A stretch of 64,000 nucleotides of DNA from Arctopsyche grandis (Eukaryota > Arthropoda > Insecta > Trichoptera > Hydropsychidae). How positions within the stretch are numbered: position 1 is the stretch's first letter; the number at the start of each line of letters is the position of its first letter. Positions 33,000 to 43,990 of the stretch are shown piece by piece. The stretch lies in contig NC_135364.1 of the NCBI RefSeq assembly GCF_051622035.1, positions 15,995,001 to 16,059,000 on the forward strand, given 5' to 3'. The notes below the pieces were generated by a model, which saw only the letters and a program-made list of their open reading frames with translations, was not told where the DNA came from and searched no databases. Position numbers and translations under genes: made by a program.

Positions 33000-33325
33000 T
33001 CTGTGTAAATCAAAATTGAAGTAAAATATTATAATTTGAAGAACACACTTTAAAAATTTGGACATGTAATGATGTCTTTGGATTGGTTAGATTAAAATAA
33101 TAAACTTACAATTAATTAGTATTAAGGTCTGTACATACCTATTCAGCACGACCCGTATCCTGCAGGTGTCTTGCAAGTGCGGATAGTATTCTTTGGTACA
33201 TTATATGGACGTATTCATACTCCATTCGCGCATGCGCATTTACGCATTCATGCGCGTCCATATAGAATGTACTAAATTACTATTTCAAATTAAAATAATT
33301 TTACTTCAATTTTGATTTACACGGT
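33000..33325. mobile_element. Inverted-repeat element containing TTAA repeat copy 3
   Basis: CTGTGTAAATCAAAATTGAA at 33001 is complementary to TTCAATTTTGATTTACACGG ending at 33325. Inside, at 33122, lies a diverged copy of the TTAAGGTCTG repeat, including the shared TATTCTTTGGTACA, so one element has inserted in the other. Confidence 0.65.
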
Positions 33326-33480
33326 TTTAAAAAATTTAGAATTTTTCAATAATTTGATTTAAAAAAAATCTTAGCAGATTAAATTTCCCAAAAAGAAAAC
33401 GAGAATGTTATCTGAAACATTCCAATGACTTATTAACACTGATCTACAAAAAAATCATATCGAAACGGAAACTAACCAAT

Positions 33481-34164
33481 CAGTGGCGTAACTAGGAATT
33501 TTGGGCACGTAAGCAAAAAATCATCAAGAACCCCCCCCCCACTCGAATTTTTAAATCGAAATACCAAATTTTTGGTTTCGCAACGCAGTATTAATATAAA
33601 TATATAATTATTGTTAGTATGTAGGTACATAATTTAATTTTCTTAATTCAACTTACCTATTTTAAAATTTCTTCTTTCGAACCTTACTGTTTGCAAAATC
33701 ATGAATTAGTTGCTAGAGGTTCATTTTGACTGCTTCTTTGTGCTCAATTGTAAACAAAGATACATTAATGTTCTTTCTACACTATCTACAGTTACCGGAA
33801 GAGTAAAAAATAAGATAAATGCGGTATATATGTACACACATATACTTCAGAAAAATCACTCTCCAAGCAACTGTACTTGGTAATAGTACTTCTGAAAATT
33901 GCTTTAAGGTCATTGTTTCAGAAAGATCTTTCTTTATTAATAAAAGTACATGAGTAAATTGAGATTCGAATTGATCTGAGATAACTTCTGGATTTATTAA
34001 TAATTTTCCTAGGTTCAAGAAAACCAAAATTGTTTTTCACTACCTGCATTCCCGCAAAACGTGTCTTAATTTGAACAGTTATTTTGTCGATTTATGGCCC
34101 CCTATCTCTGTGAGCCCGTAAGCATTGCTTACCCCCGCTACATAGTATTATAGTTACGCCATTG
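33481..34164. mobile_element. hAT element, TSD TAACCAAT
   Basis: Starts CAGTGGCGTAACTAGG and ends TATAGTTACGCCATTG (inverted), with exact 8-bp TAACCAAT at 33473-33480 and 34165-34172. The interior has a short minus-strand open frame (33782-34027) that could be a decayed transposase piece but carries no motif I can name. A poly-C run lies near 33532. Confidence 0.88.
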
Positions 34165-34171
34165 TAACCAA

Positions 34172-34330
34172 TATTTACTAAGTTTGATCCACAATTCGAA
34201 TATGAGAATAATTTGTGTTGGCTTGCTCTCATTTAAATGATATGAGCGATAAAAAAATGTGAAATTTTTACAGATTTTGCAGTCTTTAATTTAAAATTTA
34301 GTATTGCTGGGTTACACGACAATTGGTGCA
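34172..34330. repeat. Diverged arm of the AMBRA1-intron foldback family
   Basis: TTTACTAAGTTTGATCCAC, TTCGAATATGAGAATAATTT, TGTTGGCTTGCTCTC and CAGATTTTGCAGTCTTTAAT occur in the same order as at 15517-15630. Only one arm is present. Confidence 0.6.
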
Positions 34331-34956
34331 AGTCCAAAAGGTTCAACGACAAAATGTACCCGAAAATTAGTGCACTAACAAAATGTACCCGCGACAAAAT
34401 GTTCACGCGACAAAATGTCCACGGAAATAATGTTCAAGCGACAAAATGTTTCGCTTAAAATGTAATTGTTAAAATGTAATATTCTTATTTAAATTGAACA
34501 ATTAAATTTTAAAGCGAATGTCATTGTGACTCATTGAATATCATTTTAAGATGTCATTGAATTAATTTAAATGTTAGGGGTTCTTAGCCGTATCCAATAT
34601 TTACTTATTTAAATTGAAAAAAAAACTTTCTAAGCGTATGAACTGCAGATTACATTGAATTAGTTTATATGGCAGGGCTTCTCAACCGTCTCCAAAATTT
34701 TATACTAATTTAATAACGCCCGCGATGTATACGATAAAAAGTACCAGTACAATATACCATATACATCGATAAATATAATACAATAAAAAGTTACTTTTTC
34801 CACTAAAATAGGAAAATTTTGGATTTTTGAACATTTTGTCGCTTGAACATTATTTCCGTGGACATTTTGTCGCGTGAACATTTTGTCACGGGTACATTTT
34901 GTCAGTGCACTAATTTTCAGGTACATTTTGTCGTTGAACCTTTTGGACCAATTGTC
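34318..34956. mobile_element. Foldback element with CGACAAAATGT arrays
   Basis: About 140-bp inverted arms: left from GACAATTGGTGCAAGTCCAA, right ending TTTTGGACCAATTGTC. Each arm contains about five units of the motif CGACAAAATGT (ACATTTTGTCG on the right), separated by variable 8-13 bp spacers. The interior is AT-rich and noncoding. Confidence 0.8.
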
Positions 34957-36066
34957 GCCTCCCCTAATTAAATATACTTATTTTGAAGCTATATACATTA
35001 CATATAAATATAAAAACTCATGAAATTGAAAAGATTTAATCTATAATATATCGCGTCGATTTTTGTCGCATAATCAAATATTGTGGGCCTTTCAAATTAT
35101 AAAATAGGCTATATTTTCATTTGTTTTTTCTTTTGCTTAGTGTTTAGAGTCGCTTATTAGTGAAACGCCATTTGTGATGTATCTGGCTTTGGATTTCTAT
35201 TCGATTGGTTTATTACATGAAAACATTTGGTAATTATTACATAGCTATCTACTTAACTCCGATGCGATTCAGTATTTTGGATATATTGTGCAATTACATA
35301 TGTTGAACAATCAATAGTTATTAGCCAATGATTGATCGCCTGTAATTATTTTTTACGGATTCTCCATGATACAGAACAACTTTTCCAACTAGACATGTTT
35401 CCAAATTCCAATATTCTCTGTTTTCGATGTACCCTTTCGATACATACATATATACATATAAGCGAAATTTGTTGAAATTATGTCATAAGAAAATTTACAT
35501 ACGTACATATATAATATACATACATATATGCATGTACGTAACTAAGCAATTCCAAATACTTGCATGTAATTGAAATTCGTTTTCACAATTCAATACCGAT
35601 TTTTCTTATTATTTAAACAAGCCTAATTTCTTCGTTTTTTGCGACCTGTGATTTTTTAATAAGTAAATGATATTTATAAGATGTACTTTCTAGCTAAGCA
35701 TGGGGTAATATTGACCAATAATTAATCAACAAAAATTAAAAAATAATATTGCATCTCTGTTTATTCGATTTATCAAAAATAGTATTGATAACAGTGTCAT
35801 ATATTAAATGGTTTTTTATGTACATACATATGTTCAAATATGTGATAGTCAGAGTGTTCACTCCGTTCATGAACATAGTAGTTTATTCATACACTAACTA
35901 TACATAAGTTTTAGTTTAAGTGCTAAAAGGCAAAACATATCGTCAAATAGATTCCCACATGAAACTTTTAGCTGTCAAAAGTTTTGACACCAAGTATTTA
36001 AATGGGATACCTGTGGAAACTGCAATTACAACGTTCCTCTACTTCCCATTTCCACTATAACCCAGG
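34957..36066. other. Intergenic, no gene seen
   Basis: AT-rich sequence with many TACATA and TATGTACATA stretches (for example 35440-35535 and 35815-35840). No exon, RNA gene or element boundary visible. Confidence 0.5.
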
Positions 36067-36074
36067 GTACATAT

Positions 36075-36253
36075 CAGTGGCGTGCCGTGAAAAATATCTG
36101 TTTTTATTGCACAACTTTACCTATGTACGTGTGTGCGAGTAGGATATCAGTGGACTCGGTATAACGTCCTTATAAAGTCCTTTTGTATCCCACTCTCGCA
36201 CAAGTAAGTAAGGCTGTGCGATAAAAACAGAGTTTTTCCTCGGCACGCCACTG
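36075..36253. mobile_element. hAT-like MITE, CAGTGGCGTGCCG ends
   Basis: CAGTGGCGTGCCGTGAAAAA pairs with TTTTTCCTCGGCACGCCACTG. Flanks GTACATAT (36067-36074) and GTACGTAT (36254-36261) match at 7 of 8 positions, consistent with an aged 8-bp duplication. A related partial copy is at 59485-59592. Confidence 0.78.
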
Positions 36254-37224
36254 GTACGTATGTATGTACATATATATAAAAAACAGAGAATGGAAGATGG
36301 AGCAAACGATTGAAAATACTTTTTACAAAACTCGGGGCTTTTTTTAAGTGTCGGAATTCACTTCTTGTCAAACATTTTACTATAGAAAATTATATTCAAA
36401 TGTCATTTAAATAAAATTTAAAGCTGATTTTCTTATGCCATGAAGGATAAAAAAATCACACTAAATTTATCATATCTTTAAATTATTTTAGACATTTTAG
36501 TCATAAACCAATTTTTCGAATCCATTCATATTTCATCCGGTTCATAACATCATATTTTTTATCACTATGTAAGCGCGAACATTGTTTCATCTAAATTTTT
36601 ATATTTTTATTTACATATAATTTCCCTATGATGTCATTACGGGCTGCCCCTGAGCGATATATATGGTATTAAACTTGTACATAAGTACATACAAATTTAT
36701 AGATTATAAATATTGAAATCATATTCAAATAGTGGTGATATAGTGGGTAGGATGTTTTTTTGCCAATTTGATGGAGGAACCATTTCAAATCTATCTCATA
36801 AAATTTCATAAAAACAATATTTAGCCGCGGTGCATTGCTGCAGTGCAGTTCCGCTAGTGATTGTATGAAATATTGTTTGGATGAAATTTTATGAGATAGA
36901 ACGCATCGAGTGGCGCGACACTGCGTGTCAGAGTTGCCTTTTGTACCAACTCTAATGTGCTGCATGACTTTATCGTATTTGGGGAATATAAGAAGGTCAC
37001 AAAACAAAATTCGATTATTAAACATATATACACGTTCACACATACCGGTAATGAGAGCATTTTATATACATATGTACATACAAATTTTAGCGCAAATGTA
37101 GGAAAACTTATACAATACAAAATTTCTACTTCACTCTGTCTTAAAATCACTATGAATAATTATACACATTATTAAATATCAAGAAAATAAAAATAATTGA
37201 AAAGGTCGGAATAAAATACTAATA

Positions 37225-37990
37225 AAATTACTACTTCCGGTTTACGATTTTTGACCAAAATCTTATCAACTCTCAGTTAGTACGTAAAAAATAAAAATAA
37301 AAATTTTCAGCTTGATATGCTCAGGAGTGTGGAAAGAATAGTGGCCACAACATTTTTGACCTTTCTGAAGAGGAAAAAATCCCACTTCTGGTTTATTACA
37401 TTCGGTGATTTTTTATATTTTCATCACATTGATACTAGAATTTCACTTGAATTTTTTTGTGAAGCGCACACATGTTTAAGGGGTCGAAAAAAATAGTGGA
37501 AGAAACATCGACTGCCACTTCCGGTTGACGGATGCTTACCAAATTTTATACATAACGCATAAACTTCTAGATATGAAATTTCAGTTCAATTAACCAAAAG
37601 GTTTCTGAGAAAAATATAAAAATCCTTGATTCTCTAGAGTAAAAGTACTACTTAAAAAATATTCGGGTATAAAATTTATAATTTATATTATATGAAAAAA
37701 TTTTTCAGTCCGATTCGATTAGCGGTTTGGGAGATAGTTGAATTCAAAAACTTATAAGACACTTATAAGAGGAGGTACCATTTCCGGTCAACTTTTTTAA
37801 TTTTAAACGTTTTTTTTTTAACGTCAAAATTTTGAAAAAAATTTACGTCGTATCGATAAGAATTTCAGTAACCGATACTAAGTTTCAGTTCGATGGAACT
37901 AAAGTTGTTCAACAATCCCCAACATACACTGATACACACACACACACAAATTTTTTTCGAGATCATGAAAACGTGATCAGTGATCAGTGA
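37225..37990. repeat. Degenerate tandem repeat with CTTCCGGTT core
   Basis: Four degenerate units each carry ACTACTTCCGGTT, CCACTTCTGGTTT, CCACTTCCGGTTG or CCATTTCCGGTCA (near 37230, 37383, 37511, 37785), with similar surrounding phrases such as TTTCAGTTCGAT and GATAAGAATTTCAG. A short CA run and GTGATCAGTGATCAGTG close the block. Probably the interior of a decayed element. Confidence 0.45.
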
Positions 37991-38149
37991 AAATCTCGAG
38001 TTAGAATTTTCGCATGATTACAAAACTTAATTTATTGTTACTACGTACATAAATGAAGTAAAATAGACATGCTTGAGCTCATAGATTAGCCGTTTGTGTA
38101 TGAACAAACTAGTATGATCACGAGTGAACGAGATGTATGTACTCGTATG

Positions 38150-39459
38150 CAGTGGCGGACTGGGACTGAAATCAGTGCATGCCAGGAGTCAAAGGGGGCC
38201 CCCCCAGGGTTAAAAAAATTTGTCCCCCCCCCCCCATATAACAAAATTTTCTTCTTTCCACCACGTCAGGGACGTCATTTCAGCTTTTTCTTGGGGGGGG
38301 GGCAGGCAAAGATTGGTCAAATTGAATTTTTTTTTCAAAAAATCTTTTTTATATCGGAATACAAATGGAAAATATTCTTTGCATACACCTTATTGAGTTA
38401 TAAAATATGAAAAAAATAAGCTTATTTTTGAAAAAGTAATTATAAAAAAATATTATGTAAAGAGAAAAAAGCGCCGCAGGCGAAAATTTTTTCCACAAAT
38501 CTTCACATGGTCAACATTAATCGACCATCAAACTGAGTCATCAAAAAACTATCAAATAACTTAATTTCTACCAACCGTTTTTTCACTTTATCTATGTACA
38601 TGTACGTAATAACAATAGATAAAGTTTTGTTTGTTTCTCTTCAAAGCACATAGCAGCGATTATTTTATTAGTTACCCAAAAGTAACATACATAAGAAATA
38701 AATGTAGCATTCATAGATCCATAGTATCTCATTAATCATTAAATTCATAATATTTTCTAATTTCACACTATTCCTTAGTTTAGGGGGGCGAGTGCCCCCC
38801 TATGGCCCCCCCAAATTACGTCCCTGAAAAAAATGCATAATATTTTCAATTAATGTTAATCGAAAATCTGGATTTTGGAGAGGGGGCCCCTATCCTATAT
38901 TTCTATTTACATGGATGTGTCTAAATTAGGAATAGATTTTATATTCGGAAACTGTTTAAAATTGTGTATTTAAATCTTACTATATCATCGAAGTATAATC
39001 AAGTGTTATTTTGAAAGTATGAAGTTAATTTAAATCGCTGGTTGATGATGAATCGTCCTATCAAAATTGTTTTAAGCCATTCTGTTTATATTATTCACGA
39101 AAATTTGTTTATTTCCATTTTTATTTCAGTAGTTAGTTGTTACATAGGTATTGGTATATACATAATATTAACGTTGGAAATGGGCCCGGCAAAAGGGCCC
39201 ACGCAAATGTTGAAACTTACATTTCGAGCCTAATAAAAAAAGTTAACCGATCCTTGGGCTGTTAAAGCAGGTATTAGTTGTTTATGTATATCGTAAGAAA
39301 TTTGTTTTGTTGAAATACCCAAACTTTAGGTCCCAAAGTTGCAATATCCTATAAATAGTTAAAAAGTTATTTAATTTTACTGTGGGCCCATATTTTCTAA
39401 CAGATAGTGGGGCCCACATGCCATCGGGCATGTTCGCATGTATGGCCAGTCCGCCACTG
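38150..39459. mobile_element. hAT element, TSD CTCGTATG, with nested insertion
   Basis: Ends CAGTGGCGGACTGG and CCAGTCCGCCACTG are perfect inverted repeats, flanked by exact CTCGTATG at 38142-38149 and 39460-39467. Interior is noncoding, with runs of G and C near both ends (GGGGGCCCCCCC near 38200). A second element is nested at 38267-38826. Confidence 0.9.
38267..38826. mobile_element. Nested element, CAGGGACGTCATTT ends
   Basis: CAGGGACGTCATTT pairs with AAATTACGTCCCTG (one mismatch). Homopolymer G or C runs lie just inside each end. Flanking sequences do not give a clear duplication, so the insertion is inferred from the inverted repeats alone. Confidence 0.6.
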
Positions 39460-39499
39460 CTCGTATGTACATACACTTGCATATTTTGCGGGCCCCCGA

Positions 39500-40270
39500 C
39501 ATGCTTAAAATTTGCTTTACGACCCACTGAACCGAAACGCCGCGACCGGTTCGAGGCAAAGTTCTCCTAAGCCGACCGGTTCGCCTAAAAGTTTCGCGAA
39601 CCGGTTCACGCGAACCCATCCGACGTCGAGATTGACAAAAGCCAGCATTGTTTTGAATATTGCGCGCGCATGCGCCGTGGAAAAGGCGCGTTCGTCGCCG
39701 ACAGACTTCGTCCGTCGGCCGAACGCTCGCACAGTCCTCCGGCGACGTTCACCGGCGTTGGTCGTGTTTCGTTCGAGCCGGTTGGTTCGCCGACCCAACC
39801 GGACGCTGACAGCACTACTCCACCCCCCCCTCCCCCACCGCTGTCCGCTTCTCAGGTAGGCCAACCCCCCTTTGCGCACACACACACACCCCCCCCCCCT
39901 CTACCCCTACCCCTGCGTAAAAACTTTCGAACAGGAATACTTGTACACCTTGTATATCCCCCCCCCCCATTTCCCCCCGTCTTTCCCCCACCCCTCCCCG
40001 CTGCTCAAAAATCAAAACAAAACTCGGATCTGGCCGCCATCTCCTCCCGTCTCTCTCCCGGTTGGTTTCTCGCTCGAATCCAAGTGGCGTGCCACGACTA
40101 TTTACATTATTTTGAATACGAAACTAACAAGTACGTATTGATCGGCACCTACCCGTCGGCGCCGCTGTCCTTGAAATATTCTCGTGTTTTCAGTCATCTT
40201 GCAAAACGGTGTCGAGATGAAAACCGACCGGTTCGCCCTAACAAATTTATGAAAATAGTGTGAATATAAT
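39500..40270 (+). promoter_or_regulatory. CpG island with probable noncoding first exon
   Basis: Abrupt CpG-rich block (densest 39530-39830) followed by poly-C and pyrimidine tracts to 40030. TCTCAG followed by GTAGGC at 39856 is a plausible splice donor, so an untranslated plus-strand first exon ending at 39855 is likely; long frames here are composition artefacts without family similarity. ACCGGTTCG or AACCGGTT motifs recur at about 39546, 39579, 39600, 39777, 40229 and 40399, resembling Grainyhead sites. The gene served is unknown; its coding exons are not seen downstream in this window. Confidence 0.55.
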
Positions 40271-41690
40271 CAAAAACCAGTCACAGAGCTGTTCGATTTG
40301 ATAAACTATAATTTAATGTACGCATGTATGTGTGTATACAACACGAAGCACCGGAGATGTGAATGGTACAATATAATATCAACGTTTGAATCAACGAACC
40401 GGTTGATATTGTTGTCGCGTATTTGTCGCCGGTACCAACTTTACGCACGAACGTTTTCGAATGTAAAACATATGGTCCATGTGTGTTTTGATTTCAGATT
40501 TGTTTTGGTGTCGATTTACAACCTACGCGTGCTCATTTGCGACATGACAACATTGATTCTTCGCATTTTATACATTTGTATATGTATGTATGTATGTATT
40601 TCGTGTTGACAGAATTGGAGAAAAAAAAACCGATTTAAACCGTTATCGGTACAATATGGAGTTTACGGACGTTTCACTTTTGCCTCTTCTCGTTCGATCA
40701 TATCATATATGTATGTAGTGTGTAGCTTTGGACCAAGTTTGGGCAACGTTGCCCAATATAAATACATACATGAGAAATAAGCACCCAATGACGTAGTGGC
40801 CCCAAAATCAAACATCGCCTATTTATAGGACCCCGGAGTGATATAAACCGTGCCACTGAAATTAACCATTACACTTTCAAAGCCAAAGTGACCGTGAGCT
40901 TTTAAGTGCTTGAAATTTTGCATACTATTCTTGTGCCTCCCCTCGGTTTTGTATTTGCTCAGTGACTGAGGGCTACCTACCGTCTGTGGTCTTTTCATTT
41001 TGAATTTTATTTTTTATTATTAGTAGGTACATCTTTTATTTCTCAACTTACGATCATTGGATAATGAAATTTTAATTATTGAAAATTAGTGGTTTTACCC
41101 GGCTTCGCTCGTTATTTGTAATATAAACCGCTTAAACGTGGCTAATATAATAGTAAACTTTTTACTAAATTTATTTGAATATTTCCATTTTATTTAATTT
41201 ATTAGAATATTCATTTGTTTTTTTTATTAAATTGAACGTCACGGATTCTACGAACCAACGATAGTTACATACATATATACAAAGTCTCTTTTCAAATTAT
41301 GTATTAGATTACTATTTTTTTTTTTAATATTTGAAAATTTTATTGAAAAATGTGTTCACTTATTTCAGTTTCGTTTCAATTGTTGCGCATAGTTTTTGTA
41401 AAATTTTAACATTTATCAACAAATAGCTACATACCTACGTGTTCTTTTTAATAATGCGATAATTTTTTTTAGAATTTCAAGAAAAATTAGATGAATTAAG
41501 ATTATTGTTAGGAGCAAGTAGCAATTATTAATACTTTCATAAAAAACTAAAGGCTTGTTTCCAAATACCACTTGGCGACGTCGCTGCTATACAAACGTAT
41601 CGTCGGTATAATGTCTGAAAGCTTCAAGTCAAAAATCCTTGTTTTGAGAAAAACTTTGATTTTTTTTTATTTTGAAAATCAAGAAGTTTG
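40271..41690. other. Noncoding, possible intron of the 39.5-kb gene
   Basis: No coding exon visible. Near 41093, TTTTACCCGGCTTCGCTCG resembles the terminus of a widespread arthropod repeat type; its other end cannot be placed. TACATACATA runs are frequent. Confidence 0.4.
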
Positions 41691-41699
41691 AAGCTCTAT

Positions 41700-42395
41700 T
41701 TTGTGACTTAAATCATTATTCATGTTCAGATTCAAAACTTTCAATTTTTGACTTGGCATTTTCTGCCAGCATACCGACAATATTTATTCGCTCTTCGGAT
41801 ACTTTTTTTGCACTAAAACTATTTTTTTTTCATTGTAGACATTCAGATCAATGTGCCATCATATTGGCTTGTAATGCCACATCCCTTAAATTCCTATTAT
41901 CAAAAAGTGGTCGTAGTGCAGTTATGAAGCGTCCAGGAATCGAAAAAAGATGTACATATAGTACGACATAATGTCGCGGTGCTGGACCTAATAGTAAAAT
42001 TCCAATTGGAATTTATATGGGACTGGTTCATGATAGAATTAAGTACTTTTCTTTGGATAGGTTTCTAAAGGCTACTAAACCAAACGATGAATTATTGACA
42101 TCATCAACTGATTGGCACGCAACGAATTTTCTTGAGAAATGTGTTTATATGGATTTTGGAATACTTTTTTTCGGTTGCAAAATATATGGCAGCCCTACCA
42201 ATAACTCTTTCTACATTCTGAAGTGTTATAAGTTGACGGGTGTTGGGTAGGGTTCGAGTGCATTTTTCAAGGTGCATTATTCGCTTTACTTCCTTTTTAA
42301 GCGTGGCACTCGACATCTCGTAACACAAATGCTCTTTTATAGTAAAGCCATCATCGTCTAGTTTTTTTCCCCTCGCTCTCGACGCCTTCACTTTT
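41700..42395. other. Unrecognised region with ORF-like stretches on both strands
   Basis: A minus-strand frame (42104-42391, ending IRCVPIS) begins near KKLDDDGFTIKEHLCYEMSS and has protein-like composition. Further minus-strand segments (to about 41850) and a plus-strand frame (41850-42240) also look better than random but contain stops. I could not assign either to a family; a decayed retrocopy is the likeliest reading. Confidence 0.3.
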
Positions 42396-43237
42396 TATCG
42401 GATTGTTGATTAGAATGAAGAAAAAAGTCAATCCGTCGCATACCATTCATTCGCTTTACATAAAAGTATTGCATAGTTGTGAATTTTCCATGCATGGATA
42501 AATAAATCATTGAGATGTAAGACTCACTGGGGGAATGGAACAAAAGGTGAAAGTAACACTTCTACCAATTTTGCACGTCGTGATATATGCAATCTTTTCT
42601 GAGCTGTTCCCACTGTAAATAAAGAAACATTGTCTTCGTTTTCAGTGAGAACTGTCGACGAACTCGAACCCAAGACGCCTTGGATTATTGACCTTATCCT
42701 TTTCTCTGCTCATAAGTTTCTTATATGTACGTAGGTATCAAAGTGGATAGTTTCAATCTTCACATATTGAAGCAGTAAGAAAAGTGAAACTGTTTTTCAA
42801 CTGAATTATTTTTATACTTTATTGCTTTTATTACTCATTTGGAGACTTTTGTAAAACCTTTAGAAACATAAAATTTAACTTATATTTACATATAATATAA
42901 TATGTAGATCTAGATAGGTACATTATATGAATTTTTGAATTTTTAAAGGAAAATGAATTTTTCAGAGTATGCTGTTGGTCAGACCTGGATTTGTGACTCC
43001 AGGTTGATCGTTTCCTATCAGAGTTTGCCAATTTTCTCTGATTTCATTGTTGAAACGGTTCCCGGAAAAAAAATTGGCTAAAAATCCTTCCTACCTACTA
43101 TGTCACCACTATTTGAAAAATTTGATTGATGTACAATAAAAATTTATGTACAATTCATAGATGTCTCGTTAATTTGCGAGTTTTTTCAGTGTCTCGCAAT
43201 TCAACGACTTATAATAAAAATGCTGTATTTGTATTTG

Positions 43238-43340
43238 TAATTGGCCAGGAAGGCGCATTGGGATTTACCTGTAAGGCCTTCCTGGTATATATGTAAAAAA
43301 AAAAATAAAATAAAAAAAATAAAATCAAAATCACATATTA
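43238..43340. repeat. SINE-like 3' segment, copy 2
   Basis: TTGGCCAGGAAGGCGCATTG followed by a GGCCTTCCTGGTATATATGT block and a long A-rich tail (AAAAATAAAATAAAA type). The core AAGGCGCATTGGG and TCTTCCTGG or CCTTCCTGG is shared with 23060-23112. The internal AGGAAGGC...GCCTTCCT pair could form a hairpin, as in some SINE or RTE tails. Confidence 0.5.
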
Positions 43341-43539
43341 TATATGTATATACATACTGGAAATGTTTACGATTCGAAACCATAATTGGGATCTATTCTA
43401 AAATTCTATATATACAATAATCTGGGATAGGACTCCAATATTCAACAGTTCACATATGTACATATTTATTACAAACAGGATCCCGAGAACCACTCGAATA
43501 TATGTAAGTCAACACTGATAGACTTTCCGCACTGAGAAT

Positions 43540-43990
43540 TGAGATTATCCAAACCTTTACCCGAGGATTTACCGATTTGATTTGTGCGTTTGATGTGTTC
43601 AGTGGGTCACAATGACCCAATATCGGAACCCAGGGATCGTTGCAAATCCTCGCTAAAGCGAATAAATTGATCGATCGAGGATCGGTGAACGTGATTGACG
43701 GCACTCGTTCCCAACGGGGGTGGCTAAACCGACCCCACTCCCTCCCCCTTCACGGAAAGTTTCGTTCTACGGTGGTCCACCCTCTATCCTCCCGCCGTCT
43801 CCTCCCCCTTCAATTAAACAACCCGCTGCGCTTATGGCTCATTTCTTGCGATATTTATTGGCGCGATCAGGCAATCCATTGTTCGCCATTGTGCTCTCCG
43901 CGACATTCATCCATTATTACATCACGGTGATAGGTCGGCCGACTGTTTTAGCATTGTTCTTGGCAAAATTGGTTATTAACTTGATTTATT
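43540..43990. promoter_or_regulatory. Possible regulatory island with nuclear-receptor palindrome
   Basis: A moderately GC-rich block in AT-rich DNA. It includes GGGTCACAATGACCC (43604-43618), an inverted pair of nuclear-receptor half-sites spaced by three, GATCGATCGAGGATCGG (about 43671) and long pyrimidine tracts 43735-43815. No coding exon is credible. Function is inference only. Confidence 0.3.

Noticed and set aside
39377-40263. Overlapping long frames on both strands in the CpG island
   Set aside because: High GC removes stops in all frames; Pro/Arg-rich products resemble no protein and frames overlap each other.
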